The notes under the pieces: generated by a model
Told to the model about the DNA's origin: nothing
The model's input: only the letters and a program-made list of their open reading frames with translations
The model's database searches: none
Position numbers and translations under genes: made by a program
Source of the DNA: an uncultured Collinsella sp.
Lineage (GTDB): Bacteria; Actinomycetota; Coriobacteriia; Coriobacteriales; Coriobacteriaceae
Direction: 5' to 3'
Assembly (NCBI GenBank): GCA_900540095.1
Contig: UQEO01000053.1
Span: 1 to 13,320 of the forward strand
DNA: 13,320 nt
Shown here: piece after piece, positions 1 through 8,261 of the stretch
How positions within the stretch are numbered: the stretch's first letter is position 1
Layout: the number at the start of each line of letters is the position of its first letter

Positions 1-78
1 TTGGGGCGGCACTATTTGTTAGGGGGTACACTGGGTGGCGACTTTTAGTTTATCTACTACCTGATGGGGTGTTTTTGT

Positions 79-711
79 ATGGGTAAGAAGTCTCGGGCTC
101 GGGTTGCTGCGGCGGGAACTCGCAAGGATCCTGGTCGTCGGGTTGCCGAGGGTAAAAAGGTCGATCGTGTCGAGAAGGACAAGAAGGTTGGCGCGCATGC
201 TCATCCTGAGTGGGCGCCTCACCTCAATACGGCTAGCGAGGATCTGACTGCTAAGTTGTTTACTCTGGTCGAGGTTATCTTGGGCGTGGTGCCCGTGGTG
301 GTCATTGGCTTGTTCTTGGCTTCGAAAGATGCCACGAGTGTCGATAAACTCACCGATGTCTTTTCTCAGGACCCCTCGATGGTGGTTACGTTTATCTCTG
401 CGTGCCTGCAGCCGTTTGTGGCGTACATGTTGTACATGATTTATCGCAAATACTGCGAGGGCGACGCTGGTTTTGTCGCCGGCAACCTGATCGGTCTTTT
501 GTGCTCCGAGATCCTACTGCTCAATATCCCAGGCGTCATCGGTATGGGCATCTTGCTGTGGCGTGTTTGGCGCAACGTTGCCCCGCACTTTGAGAGCTGG
601 TTGTTTGAGCGCCGCGTAATGGGCGTGCTGGCAGACATTGCGGGCTCGCTCGTGATTTTAGCCTTGGCGTTTATGTGCGCCACCGCCGCCCGCGGTCTCG
701 CGGGCATGTAG
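79..711 (+). CDS. Multi-pass membrane protein of unknown function
   Basis: A protein of 210 residues that I do not recognise. The first ~50 residues are hydrophilic and very basic (many Lys and Arg, starting MGKKSRARV), so this end should be cytoplasmic. About four hydrophobic segments follow: residues ~61-83 (LFTLVEVILG...), ~100-122 (around FISACLQPFVAYML), ~133-163 (a long stretch with GLLCSEILLLNIPG in its middle, perhaps one helix plus a re-entrant part) and ~182-206 near the C terminus. An in-frame ATG lies at 64, but the purine-rich GATGGGG (63-69) that would serve as ribosome binding site overlaps it and sits about 9 bases before the ATG at 79, so 79 is preferred. There is no catalytic motif. 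It stands alone upstream of a long structured non-coding stretch. That it is a real gene is likely; its function is open. Confidence 0.72.
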   Translation: MGKKSRARVAAAGTRKDPGRRVAEGKKVDRVEKDKKVGAHAHPEWAPHLNTASEDLTAKLFTLVEVILGVVPVVVIGLFLASKDATSVDKLTDVFSQDPSMVVTFISACLQPFVAYMLYMIYRKYCEGDAGFVAGNLIGLLCSEILLLNIPGVIGMGILLWRVWRNVAPHFESWLFERRVMGVLADIAGSLVILALAFMCATAARGLAGM

Positions 712-728
712 TCTGTCCTCACCGACCA

Positions 729-763
729 CGGAGCGCAGGGCAACTGCTGGTTTCACCGCTCCG
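729..763 (+). other. Small inverted repeat just after the membrane-protein gene
   Basis: CGGAGCG (729-735) pairs perfectly with CGCTCCG (757-763). Inside the loop, GCAG (735-738) can pair with CTGC (744-747) as a competing inner hairpin. It begins 18 bases after the stop codon, where a terminator would be expected, but no T-run follows. It is either a factor-dependent 3' end or the first part of the larger structured element that starts three bases later. Confidence 0.4.
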
Positions 764-765
764 GA

Positions 766-851
766 CGTCAGACCCGCGGCGCATCCCTTTCCCTCTCGCT
801 CACGGCTTCGCAGAGTCACGCGAGGCAAAGGCATGCGCCGCGGGTCTGACG
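766..851. repeat. Long inverted repeat / extended hairpin, 19-bp perfect arms
   Basis: CGTCAGACCCGCGGCGCAT (766-784) is the exact reverse complement of 833-851. After one C/C mismatch (785 against 832) the pairing resumes with CCTTT (786-790) against AAAGG (827-831), and further in CTCGC (795-799) pairs with GCGAG (820-824). The whole 86-base segment can therefore fold into one long interrupted hairpin. It has no T-run after it and no obvious target-site duplication at its edges. It could be a palindromic intergenic repeat (REP- or MITE-like), a structured RNA, or a bidirectional terminator. I do not recognise the family. Confidence 0.8.
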
Positions 852-1159
852 ACGCGGGCTTGCCAACGAGTTTTGGCTAATAGATTGGTTTGTGTGCCGC
901 CCCTTTGTGTGGGGTCCCGGTCTCCACAATTTTCGTCAAGCTTTTGGTTAGATTTTGGTCAGTTGGCGTAAGGGTGGAAGGCCAAAAGATTGCTGGCGAA
1001 AAAAGCTCAGAGAAAGTGCTGGTAGGGGAGTTGTTGAGCTTTTCGACAGCTTTTGAGCAAAAGAAACTTTGTGGCTATTGCCGGCGATTGCGTTGTCGCG
1101 GTCATGGCGGTGCGGGATGCTGGTCGTAAGCGTCGAATGCTCCGATTTTGGAGGCCAGC
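852..1159 (+). other. Non-coding stretch upstream of the small membrane-protein gene, with inverted repeats
   Basis: I see no convincing gene here. Open frames that cross it have unlikely composition and no ribosome binding site. The stretch contains a perfect 9-bp inverted repeat, AAAAGCTCA (1001-1009) with TGAGCTTTT (1035-1043), and directly after it a compact hairpin, CTTTT (1050-1054) with AAAAG (1059-1063). The word AGCTTTT occurs three times (939-945, 1037-1043, 1048-1054). Part of it may be the 5' leader of the gene that starts at 1160. I found no -35/-10 pair with acceptable spacing, so the promoter position is unknown. Confidence 0.4.
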
Positions 1160-1594
1160 ATGGATCTGTTTCTTGAGACTCCGCAGCAACAAGCCGAGCG
1201 CATGCTGCGTCAGCAGCAACGACTCATGGAGATGCAAATGCAAGGGGCGGCAGTCCAGCCCTTTGCGCAGAATGTCGTGCCCGCTGCTGTACCCGCAGCT
1301 GTGCCCGGGTGCGAATCGGCACCAGAGGCCTATTCCGTACAGCAAGATTCATATGCGCAGGAGCTCGCGTTCGACAAGCGTCGTGCGCGTCGTCGCCGCG
1401 TGGGCCAGCGCCTGCGCACCTTGGCGATGATCGTGCTCATCCCGCTGGGGCTTGCAGTCATCTTTCTGGCGTCGTATGCGCTCACCTGCATTCTTAACGG
1501 TGCTTCGCCCAGCGAAGTGCTCCAACATCTGTCAGCCCTCGGCCAGCGCCTAGGCGATGTCATAACAACAATCCGCGCCGGCTGGGAGAGTTAG
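1160..1594 (+). CDS. Small single-pass membrane protein, Gln-rich N terminus
   Basis: A protein of 144 residues with no family I recognise. Residues 1-35 are rich in Gln, Met and Arg (PQQQAERMLRQQQRLMEMQMQ), probably helical or coiled-coil. An Ala/Pro/Val linker follows at ~36-60. A strongly basic stretch at 73-86 (KRRARRRRVGQRLR) comes directly before one transmembrane helix at ~88-111. By the positive-inside rule the N terminus is cytoplasmic, leaving about 33 residues outside. The start is the ATG at 1160 because TTGGAGG (1148-1154) sits 5 bases before it; the in-frame TTG at 1148 is part of that binding site. The coding sequence ends with GC-rich codons like the chromosomal genes, so it appears to belong to the backbone and to mark the left edge of the A+T-richer cassette that follows. 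Function unknown. Confidence 0.72.
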   Translation: MDLFLETPQQQAERMLRQQQRLMEMQMQGAAVQPFAQNVVPAAVPAAVPGCESAPEAYSVQQDSYAQELAFDKRRARRRRVGQRLRTLAMIVLIPLGLAVIFLASYALTCILNGASPSEVLQHLSALGQRLGDVITTIRAGWES

Positions 1595-1684
1595 CGTTTG
1601 TCACATTAGGACTTCTAGGGTGTAGGGATTATCGCCATGAGTAGAATCCTCGCATCCTGTGGGTCCTGTCATGCGACTTAATAG

Positions 1685-1705
1685 TATTATTGAAGATGAA
1701 TAATA
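1685..1705. promoter_or_regulatory. A+T-rich palindrome upstream of the nucleotidyltransferase/HTH pair (candidate operator)
   Basis: TATTATT (1685-1691) and AATAATA (1699-1705) form a perfect 7-bp inverted repeat with a 7-base spacer, ending 12 bases before the ATG at 1718. It lies in the most A+T-rich patch of the window. TATTAT (1685-1690) could also serve as a -10 box, although I see no good -35 element at the right distance. A dimeric binding site for the helix-turn-helix protein encoded two frames downstream would fit, as autorepression is common in toxin-antitoxin operons. This role is inferred from position only. Confidence 0.4.
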
Positions 1706-1717
1706 ATAGGATTTGTT

Positions 1718-2248
1718 ATGTATAAGCAGGATTTAGAACAGACTCTTTTGGGCATTGACGAAGAGGCGGAGCTGGAAATAGGTCCAAGAGACGACAGGCC
1801 GAACGTTGTATTGGTGGGAGGAAGCGCCTTCATGCTAAACGATGTGACGAATCGTTCGGTTACACATGACATTGATGTGTTTGAGGCAGATAGGTGCCTC
1901 CGCGAGATCATAGCTCGATACCCCGAGGTGAATGGTATGGCGGTGGCATATTGTAATCAGATGCCGTTCAATTACGAAGATCGTTTGATTCCCTTGGATA
2001 TTGGGGCGCGTTTTATCAGGTACTTTACGCCATCCTTGGAGGACCTGGCGGTAATGAAGCTCTATGCCTGTCGTCCGAACGACATCATCGATCTTCATAG
2101 TCAGGCATTCGTCGACCGACTTGATTGGGGGTTGCTCGAACGGCTTATATTCGACGAGGGAGAGGCGCTGGCGTCGTCGCCTTCGGAGCGGAGTTATCAA
2201 GAGATGGTCTGTGCATACAGGCAATACAGAAAGGAGGTGCTCGGTTGA
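1718..2248 (+). CDS. Nucleotidyltransferase-fold protein, DUF6036/AbiEii-like (putative toxin)
   Basis: A protein of 176 residues with the hallmarks of a minimal nucleotidyltransferase: VLVGGSAFML (residues 31-40, Gly-Gly-Ser turn) followed by the metal-binding signature THDIDVF (49-55, Asp51 and Asp53). A third conserved block, SLEDLAVMKLYACRPNDIIDL (106-126), with Lys114, Arg119, Asp122 and Asp125, matches the layout of the DUF6036/AbiEii-type families. Members of these families are nucleotidyltransferase toxins or defence components that are thought to modify RNA or protein. The start has a modest ribosome binding site (AGGA, 1708-1711). The stop codon overlaps the start of the next gene, so the two are translationally coupled. 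Codon use (ATA, AGA, AGG, CTA) differs from the CGC/CTG-rich neighbours, which suggests transfer. The fold assignment is good; toxicity is inferred. A house-keeping antibiotic-modifying enzyme is less likely given the partner gene. Confidence 0.8.
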   Translation: MYKQDLEQTLLGIDEEAELEIGPRDDRPNVVLVGGSAFMLNDVTNRSVTHDIDVFEADRCLREIIARYPEVNGMAVAYCNQMPFNYEDRLIPLDIGARFIRYFTPSLEDLAVMKLYACRPNDIIDLHSQAFVDRLDWGLLERLIFDEGEALASSPSERSYQEMVCAYRQYRKEVLG

Positions 2249-2808
2249 ATCTGACCTTTGAGGGATTCTTAAAAGGCTATTGCCGAGAGCTATCCGGACA
2301 GCGGTCGCTGAGTTTTAGAAAATTGGTTGAGCAGGCGACGACGGATGCGCCGCGCGTGGCGGAGCCTCTGTTTTTGCTCGCTTTGGCGCAAGGAAAAGCC
2401 GAATACGTTCTGGGTTTATCCGAGGGCTCGTGGATGGAACGGGATTACCGAGACGTTTTATCCTTGTACGGTCAAGCGGGTAGCATGGCGTCTCTATGCG
2501 CCAAAAGTGAGCTCCCCAATCGTTACGCCAACGTTTGGCACGCGTATAGAGGGGTGAAAGAAAAGCCAGCGGCCGACAGAAGGGTGAACGCCCTGATGAG
2601 AAAGAGAACACTGGAAGCATTGGAGGAATCGAGTGTAACGCGCTATGGCATCTGCCGTGCTCTGCACCTGAATAAAGGAAACGTATACGCATACTTGGCC
2701 GGCGATGACTCAAAGGTGAGCAGGAAAACGGCGCGCCGCATTATGGAATATGCGGAGGAGAGGGGCACCCAAGAAGGGGCCGGGCGCCCGGTGCGTGTGG
2801 CGGGGTAA
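2245..2808 (+). CDS. Helix-turn-helix protein paired with the nucleotidyltransferase (putative antitoxin/repressor)
   Basis: A protein of 187 residues. Its C-terminal part, residues ~131-170 (TRYGICRALHLNKGNVYAYL... then SRKTARRIMEYAEE), has the helix-turn-recognition-helix pattern of a small DNA-binding domain: 'RYGICRALHLNKGNVYAYLAG' reads as helix 2, turn, helix 3. The N-terminal ~125 residues are mostly helical by composition, contain LFLLALAQGKAEYVLGL, and match nothing I recognise. The start is TTG at 2245, overlapping the TGA of the upstream gene (2246-2248). It is chosen because AAGGAGGTG (2231-2239) lies 5 bases before it; no ATG is available nearby. The tight coupling and the shared A+T-richer codon use mark the two genes as one unit. 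Gene order is toxin-like first, regulator second, the reverse of the classical AbiEi-AbiEii arrangement. DNA binding is likely; the antitoxin role is inference. Confidence 0.72.
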   Translation: MNLTFEGFLKGYCRELSGQRSLSFRKLVEQATTDAPRVAEPLFLLALAQGKAEYVLGLSEGSWMERDYRDVLSLYGQAGSMASLCAKSELPNRYANVWHAYRGVKEKPAADRRVNALMRKRTLEALEESSVTRYGICRALHLNKGNVYAYLAGDDSKVSRKTARRIMEYAEERGTQEGAGRPVRVAG

Positions 2809-2859
2809 GATTGATCGCGGTTTTGATTGGTGATCGATTGAGTTTGTTGGGCGGAGTCT

Positions 2860-4215
2860 ATGTCTGCTATTGATATCGTACTTGCTGTGATCGCCTTGGT
2901 GGCGGTGGGGGCTGCTGTGGCTTGTGCCCTGCAGCTCAAGGGCCTTCGTGCCGAGCTGCGGGAGCGCGGCGATAGCGGGGCAGAGATGCTGGCTGCGCTC
3001 GAGCAGGCCAACAACGCGCTCGACACCCTGAACGTCGCGCTGGCAGAAACCCGTCGCACGGCAAACGCCATCGCGCAGCAGCAGACGACCGACGCCGCTG
3101 TGGAGCAGCAGCGCTACCTGACCATCGCGCGTGAGTTCTCGCAGGCTGGCGACCGTATGGATGACCTGCGCCGCGAGACGGCCCAACAGCTCGGCGCCAA
3201 CCGCGAGGGCATCGAGCACCGCCTGGACAAGGTGCGCGAGACGGTCGACGCCCAGCTGGGCGCCATTCGCAAGGACAACAACGTGCAGCTCGATCAGATG
3301 CGCGCGACGGTGGACGAGAAACTCTCCCGTACGCTCAACGATCGCCTGTCTGCATCGTTTAAGCAGGTGAGCGACCAGCTCGAGGCCGTGTACAAGGGCC
3401 TGGGTGACATGCAATCTATCGCCACCGGCGTGGGCGACCTTAAGCGCGTGCTGGGCAATGTTAAGGCGCGCGGCATTTTGGGCGAGGTGCAGCTGGGCGC
3501 GATCTTGGCGGACATCCTTACGCCCGACCAGTATCTGGAAAACGTTGCCACCAAGCCTGGCGCCTCGGAGCGTGTTGAGTTTGCCGTCAAGCTGCCGGTA
3601 GACGAGGGCGATCCCGTGCTGCTGCCAATCGACTCCAAATTCCCGGGCGACGCGTACGAGCATCTGCTTGACGCACAAGAGTCGGGTGACGCTGAGGCTG
3701 TTGCCGCTGCGCGCAAGATGCTCGATGCGATGGTGAAGCGCGAGGCAAAGGACATCTGCGAAAAGTATCTGAGCGTGCCCGCGACCACCAACTTTGGCAT
3801 TATGTTTGTGCCGTTTGAGGGCCTGTATGCTGAGGTCGTCAGCCGCCCCGGGCTTATCGAGACCCTGGGCCGCGACTATCACGTCAACGTTGCCGGCCCC
3901 AGCACCATGGCTGCCATCCTCAACAGCCTGCAGATGAGCTATCAGACGTTTAGGCTGCAAAAACGTACCGACGACGTGCTGCGCGTGCTTTCCGCCGTCA
4001 AGGCTGAGCTGCCGCGCTATCAGGCGGCGCTGCGTCGAGCGCAGCAGCAGATCGAGACCGCGGGCAAGACGGTCGAGGGCATTATCACCACGCGCACCAA
4101 CGTTATGGAGCGCAAGCTCAAGGACATCGATGCGCTGGAAGACGCGCGGGAGGCCGACGCGATTTTGGGCTTGGAGTCCGCAGGCCTGCTCGCAGACCAA
4201 AAAGATGAGGACTAG
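2860..4215 (+). CDS. rmuC: DNA recombination protein RmuC
   Basis: A protein of 451 residues, typical length for RmuC, a family linked to limiting recombination at inverted repeats and carrying a nuclease-like domain. A single N-terminal transmembrane helix (residues ~4-24, IDIVLAVIALVAVGAAVA) is followed by a long coiled coil (~25-190, rich in Glu, Gln, Ala, Arg with repeated 'REG..HRLDKVRETVDAQ' heptads). The conserved globular domain then starts at GNVKARGILGEVQLGAIL (199-216), and LPIDSKFPGDAYEHLL (255-270) holds the Asp and Lys expected of the PD-(D/E)XK-like core. The C terminus is again helical. Start: ATG at 2860, preceded by GGCGGAG. The gap to the upstream cassette is 51 bases with no terminator that I can see, so read-through from the cassette is possible. 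Codon use returns to GC-rich here. Confidence 0.93.
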   Translation: MSAIDIVLAVIALVAVGAAVACALQLKGLRAELRERGDSGAEMLAALEQANNALDTLNVALAETRRTANAIAQQQTTDAAVEQQRYLTIAREFSQAGDRMDDLRRETAQQLGANREGIEHRLDKVRETVDAQLGAIRKDNNVQLDQMRATVDEKLSRTLNDRLSASFKQVSDQLEAVYKGLGDMQSIATGVGDLKRVLGNVKARGILGEVQLGAILADILTPDQYLENVATKPGASERVEFAVKLPVDEGDPVLLPIDSKFPGDAYEHLLDAQESGDAEAVAAARKMLDAMVKREAKDICEKYLSVPATTNFGIMFVPFEGLYAEVVSRPGLIETLGRDYHVNVAGPSTMAAILNSLQMSYQTFRLQKRTDDVLRVLSAVKAELPRYQAALRRAQQQIETAGKTVEGIITTRTNVMERKLKDIDALEDAREADAILGLESAGLLADQKDED

Positions 4216-4227
4216 CTGCATCTGACG

Positions 4228-4261
4228 GCGGGGCGCCGGCGTAAAGACACGGGCGCCCCGC
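4228..4261 (+). terminator. Probable transcription terminator after rmuC
   Basis: GCGGGGCGCC (4228-4237) pairs perfectly with GGCGCCCCGC (4252-4261) around a 14-base loop, starting 12 bases after the rmuC stop. The tail (TGCTTCTCG) is only partly T-rich, so termination may be weak or helped by Rho. It separates rmuC from the ABC transporter gene. Confidence 0.55.
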
Positions 4262-4343
4262 TGCTTCTCGCATTGTGCTTGCCTGAAGTGCGCTTCAATG
4301 TGCAACAATGGCGTTTCGCCCTATCAGACGCGAAAGGAAGCCC

Positions 4344-6146
<1,803 letters not shown>

Positions 6147-6209
6147 GGCCCCCGTACGTGGGACAATCGTTTTCGTGAAGTTATGTTTCTGCCGAGCCGA
6201 GGAGTCGTT

Positions 6210-6875
6210 ATGCCACGCGAGACCAATGCCGCCAAACGCGAGCGCGCCATCGAGGTGTGCGAGCGCCTTAACCGTCGCTATGGCCCGGTCGAGTGCTTCT
6301 TGGACCACGAGAATCCCTTTAGGCTGCTCATCGCGGTACTGCTCTCGGCTCAAACGACCGACGCGCAAGTCAACAAGGTGACGCCGCGGCTGTTTGCCCA
6401 GTGGCCCACGCCCGAGGCCATGGCCGGGGCGAGTGTTGCCGACGTGGCGGACACGATCAAGTCGCTCGGCTTCTACAAGAGCAAGGCCAAACACGCCGTG
6501 GAAGCGGCGCAGATGATCGTTGCCGATTACGGCGGTGTAGTGCCGGCGGATATGAAGGAGCTCGTCAAACTGCCGGGTGTGGGGCGCAAGACGGCGAACA
6601 TCGTGCTCAACGTGGGGTATGGCATCGTGGAAGGCATCGCGGTGGATACGCACGTCAACCGTATCGCGCATCGCCTGATGCTGAGTCCCAAGACGCACGC
6701 CAAAGAGCCGCTCAAGACCGAGCAGGATCTGCTCAAGATCTTGCCGCACGAGTATTGGGAGTCGGTCAATCACCAGTGGATCACCTTTGGCCGCGAAATC
6801 TGCGACGCCCGCAAACCCAAGTGCGACGAGTGCCCGCTGGCAGACCTTTGCCCCAGCGTGCGTGTGACGGGGTAG
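6210..6875 (+). CDS. nth: Endonuclease III (DNA glycosylase/AP lyase)
   Basis: A protein of 221 residues, normal length for Nth. It removes oxidised pyrimidines in base-excision repair and cleaves the abasic strand by beta-elimination. The helix-hairpin-helix LPGVGRKTAN (121-130) carries catalytic Lys127, and AVDTHVNR (144-151) the catalytic Asp146. The iron-sulphur loop is complete: Cys198-X6-Cys205-X2-Cys208-X5-Cys214, ligands for a [4Fe-4S] cluster. The N-terminal part has the family motif LIAVLLSAQTTDAQVN. Start at 6210 is supported by GAGGAG (6199-6204) five bases before; the in-frame ATG at 6183 has none. It follows the ABC gene by 63 bases without a clear terminator between them, so the two may share a transcript, though there is no functional link that I can see. 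Confidence 0.96.
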   Translation: MPRETNAAKRERAIEVCERLNRRYGPVECFLDHENPFRLLIAVLLSAQTTDAQVNKVTPRLFAQWPTPEAMAGASVADVADTIKSLGFYKSKAKHAVEAAQMIVADYGGVVPADMKELVKLPGVGRKTANIVLNVGYGIVEGIAVDTHVNRIAHRLMLSPKTHAKEPLKTEQDLLKILPHEYWESVNHQWITFGREICDARKPKCDECPLADLCPSVRVTG

Positions 6876-6915
6876 GGCCCGGCACGTTTTGTCGGCACCC
6901 GAAGACGGCGACCAA

Positions 6916-6927
6916 TGTTGCGCAACA
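6916..6927. promoter_or_regulatory. 12-bp perfect palindrome upstream of the zinc-ribbon gene (candidate operator)
   Basis: TGTTGCGCAACA reads the same on both strands. It lies 67 bases before the start codon at 6994, in the 118-base gap after nth. A -10-like TATGAT (6950-6955) sits 22 bases further on, although no good -35 is spaced correctly from it. A short perfect palindrome in this position could bind a dimeric regulator, but one site by itself is weak evidence. Confidence 0.3.
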
Positions 6928-6993
6928 CATTTGGGCTGCGAAGGCTCAATATGATGGCGGCAGATACCGTTTGTTGTGAGGGGATGCCCGAAT

Positions 6994-8052
6994 ATGTTTT
7001 GCACCAAGTGTGGATCCGAGATGCCCGACGGAACCGATTTTTGCACGAACTGCGGGGCGCGCATGGGCACTGCCTCTCCGGCTGCTGCGCCCGCCGAGCC
7101 CGCGTCGATGCCGGCGGCAGGGATGCCTCCCGTGCAGGGTGCCGTACAAAAGAAATCGCATAAGCGCGCGGTGATTGTCGGCATGTGCGTGGTGGGCGTG
7201 CTCGTTGCCGGCGGTGCCGCTCTGGCGCTGACCGGCGTGCTGGGTCCGCTTGGGCAGGGCAACTCATCGCAAATTACGGTACTTGGGTCCGACGAGGGTT
7301 CGGCCGAGCACGAGGACAAGGGAAGCGCCAAGGAGAAGCCTGCCGCCGACGGGGATGAGGCGGATGAGCCTGAGCAGACCGGCAGCAGCGTAAAAGTCGA
7401 CCTCAATGACCAGGCAACCTATGCTGCCGCGAATCTGTTCCTGTCGAACTTTACGGAGGAGCACTTCGATCGGGACTGGTATCAGACGGGCGGCTTCGAT
7501 TCGACTGACGGCCTTTCTGATGACGAGAAATACAAGCTGGTCAAGTTTATCTGGTGCCATTTTATTGACAATGCGCCGTATCGAATCGAGAAAGGCGACT
7601 ATGACAACGGCAATCGCCAGCGCGTGGCGACTGATGCGGTCAATAGGGAACTCAACCGCTTGACGGGCCTGACGCTTTCCGATGCCGATATGACTTATGA
7701 CAGAACGCCGGAGGGGCAGGCGATTCCTGATTCGGCCGAAGCGCATGACGGGTACCTGTATCTGAAACAGGAATACGGCCAGGGAAATTACAACCCATCG
7801 TGTGCCATCGTTACGGGCGCGACCGACCTTGGCGACAACATTTACGAGCTCAGCTATGAGGTCTACAGTGCTGGCGGTATGTTACTTCCTTCCGACATCC
7901 CCGAGAGCACCTACGGCCTGCCAAAGGACCAGTTCATCGCTGCAATTCAAGCGGACGCATCCAGGGGCCGTACCGAGACTTGCACGGTCCGCGTCGCGCA
8001 GGGTGACGGCGCCCCGACCTTCACACTGCTTAAAATGGGCGTCTACGACTAG
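6994..8052 (+). CDS. Zinc-ribbon membrane-anchored protein with extracytoplasmic domain
   Basis: A protein of 352 residues. It opens with a short zinc ribbon, Cys3-X2-Cys6 and Cys17-X2-Cys20 (CTKC...CTNC), then an Ala/Pro-rich linker (27-50), a basic patch KKSHKR, one transmembrane helix (~59-86) and an acidic, low-complexity linker (98-132, many Glu/Asp/Ser/Lys). The remaining ~215 residues form a soluble domain, presumably outside the cell. It holds three cysteines (188, 270, 330) and several aromatic repeats of the type YDN/YEL, but no family I recognise. The ribbon would be cytoplasmic. Proteins with this plan are common in Coriobacteriia and Firmicutes, usually of unknown function. Start at 6994 is set by GAGGGGA (6978-6984), 9 bases before; the in-frame GTG at 6976 overlaps that site. 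A strong terminator follows, so it ends its transcript. Confidence 0.82.
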   Translation: MFCTKCGSEMPDGTDFCTNCGARMGTASPAAAPAEPASMPAAGMPPVQGAVQKKSHKRAVIVGMCVVGVLVAGGAALALTGVLGPLGQGNSSQITVLGSDEGSAEHEDKGSAKEKPAADGDEADEPEQTGSSVKVDLNDQATYAAANLFLSNFTEEHFDRDWYQTGGFDSTDGLSDDEKYKLVKFIWCHFIDNAPYRIEKGDYDNGNRQRVATDAVNRELNRLTGLTLSDADMTYDRTPEGQAIPDSAEAHDGYLYLKQEYGQGNYNPSCAIVTGATDLGDNIYELSYEVYSAGGMLLPSDIPESTYGLPKDQFIAAIQADASRGRTETCTVRVAQGDGAPTFTLLKMGVYD

Positions 8053-8078
8053 ACTCGGCGTATAGCTCACTCTGATAG

Positions 8079-8108
8079 CGCCAGACGGCTTGCCCGTCTG
8101 GCGTTTTT
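8079..8108 (+). terminator. Rho-independent terminator after the zinc-ribbon gene
   Basis: CGCCAGACGG (8079-8088) pairs perfectly with CCGTCTGGCG (8094-8103) around the loop CTTGC, followed at once by TTTTT (8104-8108). It starts 26 bases after the stop codon. This is a textbook intrinsic terminator and the best one in the window. Its right arm and T-run are also the first 12 bases of a 45-bp repeat. Confidence 0.92.
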
Positions 8109-8141
8109 GTTGCGGGGCTGGGCATGCGCTTGAGCTGGAGT
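8097..8141 (+). repeat. 45-bp direct repeat, copy A
   Basis: The segment starts TCTGGCGTTTTTGTTGCGGG and ends CTTGAGCTGGAGT. It matches 9809-9853 at 43 of 45 positions; the two differences are at 8124 (A against G) and 8126 (G against A). The copy begins inside the right arm of the intact terminator and runs 33 bases past its T-run. Copies A and B lie on either side of the ATP-grasp gene, in the same orientation. Confidence 0.9.
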
Positions 8142-8261
8142 ATTTGTCGCCTCCTGCCGCCTCATGCAAAAATGTGTTGCTAATTTAGAAGCCTATTCAA
8201 GCGCGCCGAAGTCGTGCGTGCTGGCGTAGCATGAGCAAAAAATCAAGCAATGGAGGGTAAT

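Noticed and set aside
1..78. Promoter in front of the first gene
   Set aside because: Boxes such as TTGTTA (16-21) and TACACT (27-32) exist but no pair has acceptable spacing.
675..971. 98-codon + strand frame across the long hairpin
   Set aside because: It overlaps the end of the upstream membrane-protein gene, has no ribosome binding site and its sequence is dictated by the inverted repeat.
970..985. AAGGGTGGAAGGCC resembling the T-box antiterminator core
   Set aside because: It departs from the GGGTGGNACCGCG consensus, no stem I or specifier loop is visible upstream, and the next gene is not amino-acid related.
1637..1681. 14-residue open frame MSRILASCGSCHAT upstream of the nucleotidyltransferase gene
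   Set aside because: No ribosome binding site, and no attenuation structure that it would control.
2710..4308. Long open frame on the - strand opposite rmuC
   Set aside because: It is rich in His, Arg and Leu without any domain and lies fully antisense to a well-supported rmuC; such frames are expected from GC-rich codon bias.
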